Shown piece by piece: positions 12,473 to 24,233 of a DNA stretch of 64,000 bases. The notes below the pieces were generated by a model. That model saw nothing but the letters and a program-made list of their open reading frames with translations, did not search any database and was not told the origin of the DNA. The first letter of the stretch is position 1. The number at the start of each line of letters is the position of its first letter. The position numbers and the translations under genes were made by a program. The stretch comes from Nansenia antarctica (Eukaryota; Chordata; Actinopteri; Argentiniformes; Microstomatidae), in NCBI GenBank assembly GCA_963989245.1, contig OZ022344.1, positions 7,626,610-7,690,609 on the forward strand. Reading direction: 5' to 3'.

Positions 12473-12959
12473 GTGAATATTGAAGCTCATGTTACATTGT
12501 TAAGTGTAGCATATGCATTGTCAAGGTTATTGTCTAGCCAAGCCTTACAGGCAAATCATTTGACCTTCCTCCCACCCCCTTTATATGGGCTACTGCAGTT
12601 ACAGTAGACTGTTGTTTACTGCTGGTCAATGTACTCTGGCATAAAGCAGCTGTTCTGCGGTTGTATCTCTGAGATGTTAATCCATGCTGAATTGACTGCC
12701 TTTTTCCGTGCATTTGTTGAACCGAAAATAATTTGCACATAATTCAGCATCAAGTTTGTGTAATGGGTAGACCTGTGAACACAGCTTCGTGCACTGCACA
12801 GAAGCACAGTCATTGCTTTGGAGTAATTTCCTAGTAAAGTGTTAAACTAGACTCTAAACTAGGACATTTCGAGGCAAAGTGAGGTGTCACATTACAGGAA
12901 TAGCTCTCCTGACAGTATGTGTAGAGATGTATGCTTATTATTATTTACATGCCACAACT

Positions 12960-12970
12960 CTCTCGCTCTC

Positions 12971-13004
<34 letters not shown>

Positions 13005-13031
13005 ATTCTCTCTGTCTCTGTCTCTCTCTCT
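12960..13031. repeat. (CT)n-rich tract
   Basis: Imperfect ctctctctctc with interspersed attc and gtct, upstream of pnpla8. It has no coding potential. Confidence 0.85.
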
Positions 13032-13783
13032 ATTCTGATTTGACACCTGACGTGTATTCAATAGCATCATGTTACATTTACGACTGAATACGGGGAAACA
13101 GAGTGACAGCTTTGGCACTTTGACATGAGGAGGTGTTTACACACAATGTGGCCAGCTCTTCCCACAATTATTAATACCAAACAAAACAATCTCAACAATC
13201 CTCTGAGGGAGTTATTGTGACAGGTAGGTATGGGCCTCTTGTTCCAGCCAGTCATGTGGGGGAGGATATTGACATGCCACTTAGGGGGACACCAGCAGGG
13301 TGGGATGTTTTGTTGACCTCCCCATGCCTCTTGTCTGTTTACAGCTCTCTTTGCCAAAAACTGAAAAAATAAGTAAAACATAATATGCCAAAGCTGGTAG
13401 TATGTATGAATGCTGTTTAGACAAGCCTTATAGTTGCTTGTTAGTTATATTTACATTTGAAAATGTTTGGCATTTAGCAGATCATGCCTTTAATCAAAGC
13501 GGCTTAGTAAGTGAATCATCTATCTGTCAGTCATTGCAAGAGAAAGTAATCTATGCACGGGCCAGGGGCCATTGGCGATTCATAATACTAGAAGAAAGTA
13601 GAATTACGATTTTTTTTGTTGAAGTAGTTAGATAGATATTCGTAGAAATAGAAACATTTCTACCTCTCCTTGTATTTCCTAGGTAGCCGATGATTCTGAT
13701 ACCGAGGCCAAAGCCAATACAGGTCCAACTTGCTGCCGCTTGGTCGCTTTTATCCCCAGCCACTTACAGCCAAACGGTCAAAG

Positions 13784-16700
13784 ATGGGTCGGTTCCTCAC
13801 CACCAGCCTGTGCGCGAGTCCCGTGGTAGGGAGGACGTTAAAGCTGTACTGCAAACTCAGGTACCTCATCACCATCCTTAGAACCTACCCTCACCTGGCC
13901 AAGACAACGCCCCTATCCCTGGACCTCCGTAGCTGTTCCCTGCTATCCTCCCGCCTGCCTCTCGGCTCTCTCAGGACAGGAGTCCCTAAGAGCTCAAAGT
14001 TAAAACACTACAGGGACATCATCCGCCATACCCCAGAACGGAACCTCTTCGGTACCAGAGGGCTGAAATATCCCCAGTTTGTCCGCTTCTGTTCGACATC
14101 CGGCCGAGGTCCGTTGAAAGCCCAGGCTCCCATCGGGATCTACCAGGACAGCCAGACGGCTTTTCAGCTGAGCTTAGTTCATCTGGGCGAGTCTTTTAAT
14201 CGCCTCTCCAGGCACATCAATGTTTATTTCAAGAGAAAGAAGGACGCCTCTGTTTCTCCTGTTGCCGTCGACGCCGGCGTCGTTTCCTCGAGTCCGGAGA
14301 GTCCGCGGCTCGGCAGACCACCGCAGAGGAGAGGAGCTCAGAGTAACAGAGCGGCGCGAGAGAGAGTCGACGCAGGGGACGAGGAATCAACAACAACACC
14401 GGCTTCGAAACGTGAAGAGAAGCTTGAGACCCCCCCCGAGAGCCGGACAGAGACACGCGCCACCGCGCCCCAAGCTCATCCCGGTGTGCAATTATTTCAC
14501 ATCAGCTCTATAGCCACCAGGTTCGGGGAAAGCTACAACTATGTGGCTCAGCACATCAACTCAGCGTTCTCCAAGGGTCCTGCTGCACATCAAGATCAAA
14601 CGGAAGTCGAAGATTTGGCTTCACACAGAGGGTCCACCAGGAGACATAGGAGGAGGAGGATGGCTGCATTGAGAAGTCATGTTGAGAACTTGAAGGGAAC
14701 TGAGCAGGCCGAAGAACCGAAGACTTGTGCGGCACCAGTTCTTAATCGGGCTGTTGGAAGTGCAGAGGTATCTAGTAATTGGGAGGAGGGCTACCTGCAC
14801 TTTGCCAATCATGTCAACAGGTACTTCGGAGCCAAAGTGTCAGACGAAGCCGACCTACCACCTCATCAAAGAGTTCAACGTCCCGTCGTGGAACACCAAA
14901 CAATGCCAAACAATAGGACACACTATAACAAGCAGTTTTCAACAACACACTCTACCTCCTCCAAAAATGAGTCCTCCCCACCAGATCTGAAGCAGGGAGA
15001 GAAACCTCTCCAGCCTAAATCCCCAGGCCTATTCCACATCAGCAGCCTCACGACCAGTTTCGGCGAGAGCTACGCGTACATGGCCAATCACGTCAACTGT
15101 TATTTCAACGGCAGCCAGGTTGCCTTGGAGGAGGAGATGGAGATGGAGATGGAGATGGAGATGGAGGGCCGGGAGAGTGACTTTCAGAATGAATCTTTTG
15201 CTCTCCAGAAACCAAAGCCTGTTTCCTTCATGGAGTGCCTTCTGCAGCCCAGTACTGCGATCCCTAGCCTCCTGGGGAGCTATCTAAACGTGGGCCCCTG
15301 GGCCCAGAACCACCAGGCCAAGCCCACCGCCAACCCCTCAGAGTCCTCAGTTAACCAAGCGGTGAGTTGCCCGCAATACAGAGAGGAAATGACATGGAAT
15401 GTACTCCTCTTCAGTTGAAACTATGAAGAAGAGACATTCATATTAGTGGATTGTTATTTTTGGTGGATGGTGTTAGTGGGGTGTTAAGAATTAGCCGAAC
15501 ATTGGTCCTCCTCTCTGCTTTGATCCCAGCTTTCCTAGAATGACAACTTTTTTTAAACTGAGATAACGTGGCTGTAGAAGAAGTCTGTAGAATGTCGAAT
15601 GTCTTTTAAAGTTGTATACAAAGTTGTTTAACGGTTTATTATGCATTCCGTAACGTGTTTTTTTAAATTGGACCTCGACTACAGAGAGGGGGATTCCTGT
15701 ATCTCTCTGAGCTGTTCTGACTGCGATCGCCCCCCCCCCCCACCCTCAGGTCATTATGAGCAGAAGGCATGCAGAGGAGATGACCCGTGCCCTGGTCGGA
15801 ACCCTGGGGAAGGCCTTAACTCCAGACTCCCTGACTGCCTGCGTGGAGGAGCTCAACGGACATCTCATCAGGCACCCAGCGTGCAAAGTCGTGGTGTGGC
15901 AGGTAATCTTTTTTTCAGAAATGGATATCCTTTTTCAAAAATTAGATTCATACCCTTTTTGCCGCATGCTCTCTAAATGGTGCAGCAAATGATAGTTTAA
16001 TGACTGTTCCAGGAGAGCGTACTACTGTATGCTTCCGGGATGATCAATCGCATCTCCAGTCATTTACATTTACATTACGTTTTTTTGACATTTAAGCCGG
16101 ACGCTTTTATCCGAAGCGACTAACAACAAGTACATTTGTCTTAAAGTAAGTGAATCATCTGCACAGTCATCAGTCATGGTAAGAAAAAAAACTAATCTAT
16201 GCTGCTAGGACCAGGGGCCGTTGGCAGTTACAATGCTAGGAGAAGGAAGGATTACTGTTTTTTGTTTTTTTCTTCTCCTTCGTTTTTTTCTTCTCCTTCG
16301 TTTTTTAAATTCATTTACAGTAGAGGAACTGTACGGGAGGGGTAGTGGGGGGTTTAACTCCTACATAAGAACGTTTTCTTCACATCTCTAATACAAACCA
16401 GCAGCCAGTTTCTCTAAAGACTTGTATCTTAAGGTGTACTTAAATTCTTCTGACAACCCAGCAGTAAAGTCACAAGATAGTAACAATTGTAAAAATCCAA
16501 CAATTGTAAAAAGATTTGTAGGTCAGGACAATCATTTTGATGAAAAATGTGGACTAAAATGGACAAGGGGGGAGGGTTTGGAGGATCAGGGAGGGAGAGG
16601 AGAGGAGAGGAGGGGAGGGTTGCGGTAAGGGTGTTAAACTCATTTGAAAAAACCAATAAACACTCTTTAGCAAAAAAGAGAAATGTTTGCAGATCAATCT

Positions 16701-17071
16701 TCTTTTCATGAAAGAACCACATTTGTTAAATGAAGGAATTTGCTGGCTTAGGAGAGGAGTGGGATAAAGTGCTACTTTAGCTAAGAAGCTTTTGGGGGAA
16801 ACTCACCCCAATCCATTAAAGAGGGTGTGCACAAGTGCACACTTACGTAGGAGAACTGGGGTATGTATCAGTCATCAGCAATGACATGTCTAATCTTCCA
16901 GGAAAAAGCTGCTGTTAAACTGCTGAGACAACGACGTCGCCATGGAGATGACCAGGACCTTCAGAGTGTCATCAGGGAAGCCTTGGCCCTGATTGGTTAC
17001 GTGGATCCGGTCAAAGGGCGAGGAGTCAGAATACTCTCAATTGACGGTGGGGGCACAAGGTAACAAACATA

Positions 17072-17104
<33 letters not shown>

Positions 17105-18002
17105 TATAATATATGCCATTTAGCTGACACTTTTATCCAAAACAACTTACATTGCAATGAGTGCATACATTCCAGTATATGGTCCCAGCAGGAATCAAAC
17201 CCACAACCTAAGCGTTGTCAGCACCATGCTCTAACCAACTGAGCCACAAAGGACCACGTCAGAAACATCTGTCTACCTTACTATTGACAAAAAGAGGTGG
17301 TATCATACATACCACTCTTTTGACAATGTAACATGGACGTCAATAGGAGTGCTCATTGTAGTAAAGCTCGTCATTTTGAACATAATTATGTGTGGAAATG
17401 AATATTGATTCTGAAGCCATTTGAATGAATGAATGAATGAATGAATGAATGGACTTTATTGTCATTGCTACAGTACAGGTACCAAACAACGAAATTTAGG
17501 AGGGGTGGCTCCCCTGGTGTTAGGAAAGGGAAGAAAAAAAAACACTTTTAAAAAAATCACAAGAAGGGAAGGAGCTGGTTTACATAAATAAAGGCTATGT
17601 ACACAATCCACTGTACTCTACTGTACAGATAGACGACTAGGGTTGTCATATTGCACAATAGTATTGTTTCACGTTATTTAAAGTGTCACAGTTTGATCTC
17701 TTACTGTATTTACCACCCCCCCCCCCCCCCCCCTCTTAATTCACTTTTCCTTTTCCTCCCATGTCTGTTCTCCAGAGGAGTGGTGCCACTGCAGGTTCTG
17801 AAGCAGCTGGAGGCGGAGACAGGCAAGCAGGTCCATGAGCTGTTTGACTACATCTGTGGAGTAAGCACGGGTAAGGGAAACACAGGGTGCTCCTGACTCA
17901 CCTGCACATGCAGCTGGACTCCAGAATGACCTCAAAACAGCCTTATTAGTTAAGACTAATTCAAGTGTGTGTGTGTGTGTGTTTGTGTGTGTGTGTCTGT
18001 GT

Positions 18003-18101
<99 letters not shown>

Positions 18102-18143
18102 TGTGTGTGTGTGTCTGTGTGTCTGTGTCTCTGTGTCTCTCTC

Positions 18144-18211
<68 letters not shown>

Positions 18212-18272
18212 TGTCTGTGTCTGTGTGTCTGTGTGTCTGTGTGTCTGTGTGTCTGTGTCTGTGTCTGTGTCT

Positions 18273-18325
<53 letters not shown>

Positions 18326-21291
18326 CTCAACAGGGGCAGTCTTGGCCTTCATGCTTGGCCTGGCCCGGTTCTCCCTAGATGATTGTGCAGACATGTACCG
18401 TCGTTTCGGCTCAGATGTGTTCCGGCAAAACCCCCTTGTCGGCACAGTGAAGATGGGCTGGAGTCACTCCTATTACAGCACCACGACATGGGAAACCATA
18501 CTACGGTAGGTGAGATTACAGGGGCGTATTCCATCAACGTCACAAAAGAAAAATCCAGGCTTATTTTTAATAAATCTCGCAAGATTTATCTAAATAAGCC
18601 CAGATTTTTTGATAAGTGAAAATTAAATCATGATATTGAATCAATGAAATGTATCATGATATGTGTGGATTTTTCTTTAGCGACGTTGATGGGATACCCC
18701 CCAGCTCAGTCAACCAATCAACAAATGGTTAAAACTGTTATTTTGATCTCATGGATGGTCAGTCCTTACATCCATAACTTTTTATATAGCGATCTACAGG
18801 GTTCCCACGGGTCCTTGAAATCCTTGAAAGTTTGTGAATTTGAGAAAAAGAAATCAAGGTCTTAAAATGTTTTGAAAATAGACATGGTCATTGAAAGTGC
18901 TTGAATTCCCCCCTCTCTCTCTCTTTCCCCCCCCAAAATCGATATATTCAAAAAAAATGTACTTAGCTCGTGAACTAGTTCTGTCTCAAACTATGCCATG
19001 TTGGGTCCTTGAATTTGAGGGAATTTAGTCTTGAAGTTGAAAGGTGAAAGACTTGAAAGTCCTTGAAAGGTGCTTGAATGTGATGTTTCAGAAGGTGTGG
19101 GAACCCTGTATCTATCTAGCTGTATGAATCTGAGAGTGGTTACATTTCTCCGGTCCTTTTTTTGTTTTTTTACCCAAAAAAAGTGATGGAGTGACCGCTT
19201 TGTTATTGGAATCCCAGATGACCCCTTTAAAAATAGATTAACTTCCTTTGATATCATCCTTTTCATTTCGTTTATTCTTTTATATTATCTAATTTAGAGA
19301 GAAGATGGGAGAGAAAGTCCTGATAAAAACAGCCAGGGATGAATTGAGCCCCAAGGTAAAGAACACTCTCTCTGAACCTTTTCAGTTAAAATGTATAATG
19401 GCTTGTCATGGATGCTCATTGGTTGAGGTTGTAAGGAGATAACGATTGGGGTGAAAAAGCATCAAAGACAAGGTTGATTGTATAGGTGTGTGTTAGTACA
19501 CCAAACGTGGCAAGGGCTAAAGTATTGGTTCCCCCTAGTGGACAGGCTGGGAACAGCAGGCTTAAGATGCAGGAATGGGGATACAACTTTGGAAGGGAGT
19601 CAAAGTTGCGGATGGGGGGTGTCAAGAGCTTAAATGCTCTGAAGAGATAATGCATGCTAGCATGTAGCCAGGGGGGGGGGGGGGGGGGGGGGGGGGGGCG
19701 GGGGGCAGGGGGCATCAAATCATACTCTCGCCTAGGGCACCTAAATGCCTAGGACCGGCCCTGCATGTAGCTAGTGTAAACACTTTGTGATTGTTACTAT
19801 TGTTCTGCGCACGTGTGCAGGTGTCAGCGGTCAGCGCAGTGGTGAACTGGGGGACCAGCCCCAAAGCCTTCATCTTCCGCAACTACAACCACACCCCGGG
19901 GCGCCTCACCCGCTACGCAGGGGGTTCTGGGTACCAGATGTGGCAGGCGGTGCGCGCGTCATCCGCCGCCCCGGGGTACTTTCAGGAGTACCCCTTACAC
20001 AGCGACATCCACCAGGTAGGACATAATGCTGACTGCTGGGTAAAAAACTTTTTCAGGTCTGTCAGCAACTATTGAAGGGGAACATAGTCGTTTGATCGAG
20101 GTTCCTCCGACACGTATCTTTGTTTGAGAGGGATAAGGGAATCAGAACACTTGATAAAGAATGATATAATATGGTGCTTAAGCAGTAATGCCAGAGACTG
20201 AGAGAACCCAGGCCACTTGAGAATATTCGATGCTAAATCATCACGGCCTTGACAACAAATCGATGTTTTAAGTATGCATTTTGTGAGTGTGGTGGTTTAT
20301 GCAACTGCGCTGAGAAATATAGTTCCCCAAAACCACAAATGTTGTCAAGGGAACGTGATAGACAAATCTATTACGGTGTAGGGATATCATAATAGGTGAT
20401 TTAACTCTGACCATTAGCGTTATTAAATCCTTGGCTTCTAACGCCTCGCCGGCCAATCACAATGCTGCAATGTTTTCATCAACCAATTGTATAATGCAGA
20501 TTATAGCTATGGTAGAGAGTGAGATAACCCCATCATGTACTGTAAAATCAAATACAATGCATGCCCATGCCACCCATAATAATAATAATAATAATAACAC
20601 CAACAATAATAATAATAACAATAATAATAATAATAATAACAATAACAATAATAATAATAATAACAACACCAATAATAATACTAATACTAATAATAGTAAC
20701 ACCAATAACAACAACAATAACACCAAAAATCATAATTATAATATTATTAATAATAATAATAATAATAATGATAACACTAATAATAATAATAATAACAACC
20801 CATGACCTCTCACCATACCGGTCCCTGTGTAGGACGGAGGTATCATCATGAACAACCCCTGTGCCCTCGCCGTCCACGAGAGCCGCCTCCTCTGGCCCGA
20901 CGAGCCCTTCCAGTGCGTGCTGTCGCTAGGCACCGGTCGCTACGACACCGCCAAGAGGGGTCCCACCACGTCCACCAGCCTGCGCGCCAAAATCAGCAAC
21001 CTGATCTGCAGCGCCACGGACACGGAGGGGGTCCACACCCTCCTGGACGACCTGCTGCCCCCCGACGTCTACTTCCGATTCAACCCCATGCTGAGTGCCG
21101 AGGTGTCCCTGGACGAGAGCCGGCCCTGGGCCCTGGACCGCATGCAGGCCGACACCAAGCACTACCTGGACAGGAACGGCGCCAAGCTGGCCCGGCTGTG
21201 CGAGGTGCTGGGGGCGGAGCGCACGGCCCGGAGCCGCGCCCGCGACTGGGTCAGCGAGAGGGCCTGGGAGGTGCAGCAGCGCTGGGTCTGA
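13784..21291 (+). CDS. pnpla8: PNPLA8, calcium-independent phospholipase A2 gamma, 8 coding exons
   Basis: A patatin-like phospholipase that releases fatty acids from membrane phospholipids, in mammals at mitochondria and peroxisomes. Exons: 13784-15361, 15750-15902, 16902-17059, 17776-17870, 18334-18505, 19298-19355, 19821-20015 and 20833-21291, all GT/AG with continuous phase, about 955 aa (human 782). The ATG at 13784 opens MGRFLTTSLCASPVVGRTLK, basic and acid-free as in a mitochondrial presequence; an upstream in-frame TTG is not used. Exon 1 (526 aa) carries four spaced copies of an L-F-H-I-S-S ... F-G-E-S-Y ... H-I-N-x-x-F motif at about residues 127-150, 237-264, 328-349 and 416-442. 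The catalytic half has the oxyanion motif DGGGTRG (625-631), nucleophile elbow GVSTG (Ser660) and the catalytic Asp in DGG (804-806). The C-terminus ends QQRWV without the SKL of human PNPLA8. Introns carry a 360-bp (TG)n, MITEs and (AAT)n. Confidence 0.95.
14162..15106 (+). repeat. pnpla8: Four diverged copies of an FGESY/HIN motif inside PNPLA8 exon 1
   Basis: Copies at 14162-14233, 14492-14575, 14765-14830 and 15029-15106. Copies 2 and 4 are closest (LFHISS[IL]xTxFGESY, then H[IV]Nxx F). Copy 1 keeps LGESF and HINVYF; copy 3 keeps WEEGY and HVNRYF. The copies are separated by low-complexity, charged linkers. They share one exon, so they arose by internal duplication rather than exon duplication. 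A short (gagatg)n run (15135-15164, MEMEMEME) follows copy 4. Confidence 0.85.
16061..16250 (-). repeat. SINE family B in pnpla8 intron 2
   Basis: A minus-strand copy (aagccggacgcttttatccg to tgctaggagaaggaaggatt). It is followed by a (ttttttcttctccttcg)2 tandem at 16261-16302. Confidence 0.75.
17071..17260 (-). repeat. (AAT)n followed by SINE family D
   Basis: The (AAT)n run at 17074-17103 abuts a minus-strand tRNA-derived SINE (about 17112-17258), whose complement reads like gtggctcagttggttagagc and contains a gtttgattcc B box. Sister copies lie at 28890-29012 and 52450-52600. Confidence 0.75.
17424..17660 (-). mobile_element. L2-like LINE 3' end with (GAAT)n tail
   Basis: gaatgaatgaatg then gactttattgtcattgctac, tacaggtaccaaacaacgaa and gtggctcccctggtgttagg. 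This is the reverse complement of the 3' end of the element at 32562-34097, and the same end occurs at 53932-54382. It lies in pnpla8 intron 3. Confidence 0.75.
17966..18323. repeat. (TG)n/(TGTC)n microsatellite abutting pnpla8 exon 5
   Basis: About 360 bp of TG with interspersed TC and TA variants. It ends only about 10 bp before the splice acceptor gctcaacag/gggc at 18333/18334, so the TG tract occupies the place of a polypyrimidine tract. Confidence 0.95.
18521..18702. mobile_element. MITE with gggtattccatcaacgtc ends
   Basis: Inverted ends ggggcgtattccatcaacgt and acgttgatgggatacccccc, with internal taaatctcgcaagatttatc. It starts 15 bp after the donor of pnpla8 exon 5. A second copy lies at 41997-42160 in neurofascin intron 11. 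Confidence 0.75.
18797..19110. mobile_element. Non-autonomous DNA element with cagggttcccac ends
   Basis: The left end cagggttcccacgggtcctt and right end gtgtgggaaccctg are inverted. The interior is a run of cttgaaa/ttgaagt variants. This end type is widespread in fish genomes. It lies in pnpla8 intron 5. Confidence 0.75.
19671..19706. repeat. Poly-G tract
   Basis: About 30 G with one C in pnpla8 intron 6. Long G runs are prone to assembly error and could form G-quadruplexes. Confidence 0.9.
20577..20803. repeat. (AAT)n / (AAC)n microsatellite
   Basis: About 225 bp of AAT with AAC variants, ending 30 bp before the acceptor of the last pnpla8 exon (20832/20833). Poly-Asn, poly-Leu and poly-Ile reading frames through it are artefacts. 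Confidence 0.95.
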
Positions 21292-22150
21292 CTGACCCCT
21301 CCTCCTCCTGACCCTGGGTCTGTCTGACCCCCTCCTCCTGACCCTGGGTCTGTCTGACCCCTCCTCCTGACCCTGGGTCTGTCTGACCTCTCCTCCTGAC
21401 CCTGGGTCTGTCTGACCCCTCCTCCTGACCCTGGGTCTGTCTGACCCCTCCTCCTGACCCTGGGTCTGTCTGACCCCTCCTCCTGACCCTGGGTCTGGCT
21501 GACATCTCCTGACCCTGGGTCTGACCTTTCCTCCTGACCCTGGGTCTGTCTGACCCCTCATGACCCTGGGTCTGACCTTTCCTCCTGACCCTGGGTCTGT
21601 CTGACCCCTCCTCCTGACCCTGGGTCTGTCTGACCCCTCCTCCTGACCCTGGGTCTGCCTGACCCCTCCTCCTGACCCTGGGTCTGTCTGACCTTTCCTC
21701 CTGACCCTGGGTCTGTCTGACCTCTCCTCCTGACCCTGGGTCTGTCTGACCTGTCCTCCTGACCCTGGGTCTGTCTGACCTGTCCTCCTGACCCTGGGTC
21801 TGTCTGACCTGTCCTCCTGACATGTCCTGACCCTGGGTCTGTATGACCCCTCCTCCTGACCCTGGGTTTGACCTGTCCTGACCCTGGGTCTGTATGACCC
21901 CTCCTCCTGACCCTGGGTTTGACCTGTCCTGACCCTGGGTCTGTATGACCCCTCCTCCTGACCCTGGGTTTGACCTGTCCTGACCCTGGGTCTGTATGAC
22001 CCCTCCTCCTGACCCTGGGTCTGACCTCTCCTCCTGACCCTGGGTCTGTATGACCCCTCCTCCTGACCCTGGGTTTGACCTGTCCTGACCCTGGGTCTGA
22101 CCTCTCCTCCTGACCCTGGGTTTGACATGTCCTGACCCCGGGTCTGACTT
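21280..22150. repeat. 29-bp minisatellite overlapping the pnpla8 stop codon
   Basis: About 30 units built on ctcctgaccctgggtctg plus tctgacccct, with shorter derivatives lacking tctgacc or reading gacctgtcctgacc. The last coding bases of pnpla8 (tgggtctga, stop at 21289-21291) already match the unit, so the array begins inside the coding sequence and forms the proximal 3' UTR. After the array, gagggcctggaggt (about 22159) resembles the pre-stop sequence gagggcctgggaggt (about 21257). Confidence 0.95.
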
Positions 22151-22394
22151 CTCCTTCCTGAGGGCCTGGAGGTCGAGGAGGTCACAGTAATGTCCCTGCC
22201 CTTCTCTCGTCTCACCTATACTGCCACTGACCTACACTCACTGAACCACAACCATCGCCTCACTGCTGCTGCTGCCACCGCCGCCACCAAGGCAGGCATT
22301 CTCCGCCTCCGCCGCTACATCCATCGAGGCTCCCAGCAACATCGACACCGGACTCTACACCAACCCCCCCCCCCCCCCCTCCCCGTTCGCTGAC

Positions 22395-22580
22395 TCTGTG
22401 TTCCATGTTACTTGTTGTTTTTGTGTTTCCCATATCCCCTATATTGTCAGCGTCTTTGAGCCTCGGAAAAGCGCTATATAAATTCAATAAATTATTATTA
22501 TTATTAGTAGTAGGTTATGCCCAGTCGTTGCTACGGTGACTAAATCAAATCAAATCAAATCAAATTTTATTTGTATAGCG
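22395..22580. mobile_element. LINE 3' tails ((ATT)n and (CAAAT)n ended)
   Basis: A plus-strand tail (gcctcggaaaagcgctatat then attattatt) meets a minus-strand tail beginning caaatcaaatcaaat and ttttatttgtatagcgcatt. Another tail of similar type (ataataataaactttatttg) begins near 22718. These are typical 3' ends of fish L2/Rex-type LINEs. The poly-C at 22363-22379 precedes them. Confidence 0.6.
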
Positions 22581-23698
22581 CATTTCTTACAAGATGTAAC
22601 TCAATGCGCCTATGACAACGTGTTTCCATGAAGTGAGTTAGTGTACAGGAGTGGAAGTAGAAAGCGGAGGATGCTAATGCATGGAATGGAATGACGAATA
22701 ATAATAACAATAATAATAATAATAATAATAAACTTTATTTGTATAGCACCTTTCATACATAAAATGTAGCTCAAAGTGACAATAAACAAGAACTAATAAG
22801 TGTGGCAAGAACAAATAAATACAACAGCATTGCTAGAAATTAATAAAATAAACATTTGTTTAGTGATCATTTCACAGCAAGCCTAAGGTTACACTGCCAA
22901 GTAACAACTCCTGGAGAGAGGAACCAATTAAAAGCATTTTTATTGACCCGACCGCAGACCCCCCCTGGGCACAATGTCAAGGAAAAACTCCCTAGTAGGA
23001 ATAAACATTGAGAATAATGGTATTAAGGCTCATAGAACAATTAGAACGATGCTCGATGGAGTGGGTATGTTAGACAGGTTCTGTTCTATATAATCAACAC
23101 TGGGAACATATCCATGTGCCTATATCCATTCACATACACACGTATGCTCACACACACACCTCTTAGACCGATCTGCTTGCTTTATGACGATCACCACAGT
23201 ATGAGGAATTGCAGTTTCATGGCATAAATCCTGGATGTGTCATATGTATATTTAGGTTGAAGAGAAGGCTACTGTAAATGAAATGACGTTATCTTACATC
23301 ATATTTTTGATTTATGTCCTCACATGCGTTGACTATGTTTTGAAGAGATTAATGTAGCTGATGTATTATATAACATAGTCTGTGATATCAGAACCAAGTT
23401 TATTGTTACATGCCATTATACAAGTATAAGAGAGTAAAGGTTTTAGGCTTCTGTTCCTCGACAATGCAGTCGCAACAGAAAAAAATGGCAATAGTTATTA
23501 AAAAAGACAAATAAGACAAGAGACAATTGAGCAATGTAATAATATAAATAATGGATATACTGTATGTTGTGTAAAATATGTTTATAATGTAAATAAAATG
23601 AGATTATTTATTGCAACATTGTGTTTTATGATGCTTCTTTTGTCAAGATATAATTCAGCCTCTCAAATCAGTATGTATTTATACAGTCCCCACATATA

Positions 23699-24233
23699 TA
23701 TAAACCCCTCAAAAAAAGTTCGGAAACGTTATTTTGGTTGATTATTCCTCCCCTTTAATAATACTTGTAAGGATCATGCATTCGTGGAATGAGCAACACA
23801 GCTAAACGTGTGGGTAGCGGCCCAAAAATATTTGCCAAAATCCCCTATATTCTTCTGTTGGTATTCACTCTCGTTTTGAGTTGCTTGGTGGATTGGATGA
23901 TTGCACTCTCCCACAGTAATAAGGAAAAAACAACACATATTGGTCACACACCTGTGACTGGCATACACCTGCCAGCACTTGAAGCTCAAAACGAGAGTGA
24001 ATACCAACAGAAGAATATTGCTGGGGATTTTGGCCCAAAAAATTGGGCCGCTACCCACACGTTTAGCTGTGTTACTCATTCCACGAATGCATGAGCATTA
24101 CAAGTTGTACCTCATTGTAAAGGTGACTAATCAGGCTTTCCAACGCTATAAAATACAATACCAATTGGTATTATTAAAGGGGAGCAAGAATCGACTGAAA
24201 TAACGTTTCCAAACTTTTTTTGAGGGGTTTATA
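23699..24233. mobile_element. 535-bp palindromic MITE
   Basis: Long inverted arms: tataaacccctc...aagttcggaaacgtt at the left and aacgtttccaaactt...gaggggtttata at the right. The arms extend inward through cgtgtgggtagcggccc and gtattcactctcgttttgag, leaving a central loop near 23880-23985. The same peptide start (MSNTAKRVGSGP) reads on both strands because of the symmetry; it is not a gene. It is flanked by an 18-bp direct repeat, atacagtccccacatata, at 23681 and 24235. Confidence 0.9.

Noticed and set aside
17956..18509. Long reading frames of Val-Cys or His-Thr repeats (also at 6624-6917, 41105-41470, 48238-48909, 56980-57592)
   Set aside because: They are translations of (TG)n/(CA)n microsatellites in several frames and on both strands; none has a start context or homology.
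20926..22215. 429-codon minus-strand frame rich in Gly, Gln, Arg and Pro
   Set aside because: It runs antisense through the last pnpla8 exon and the 29-bp minisatellite; the periodic composition comes from the repeat.
23774..24094. Two 101-codon proteins with the same start on opposite strands
   Set aside because: Mirror images produced by the palindromic MITE; no coding evidence.
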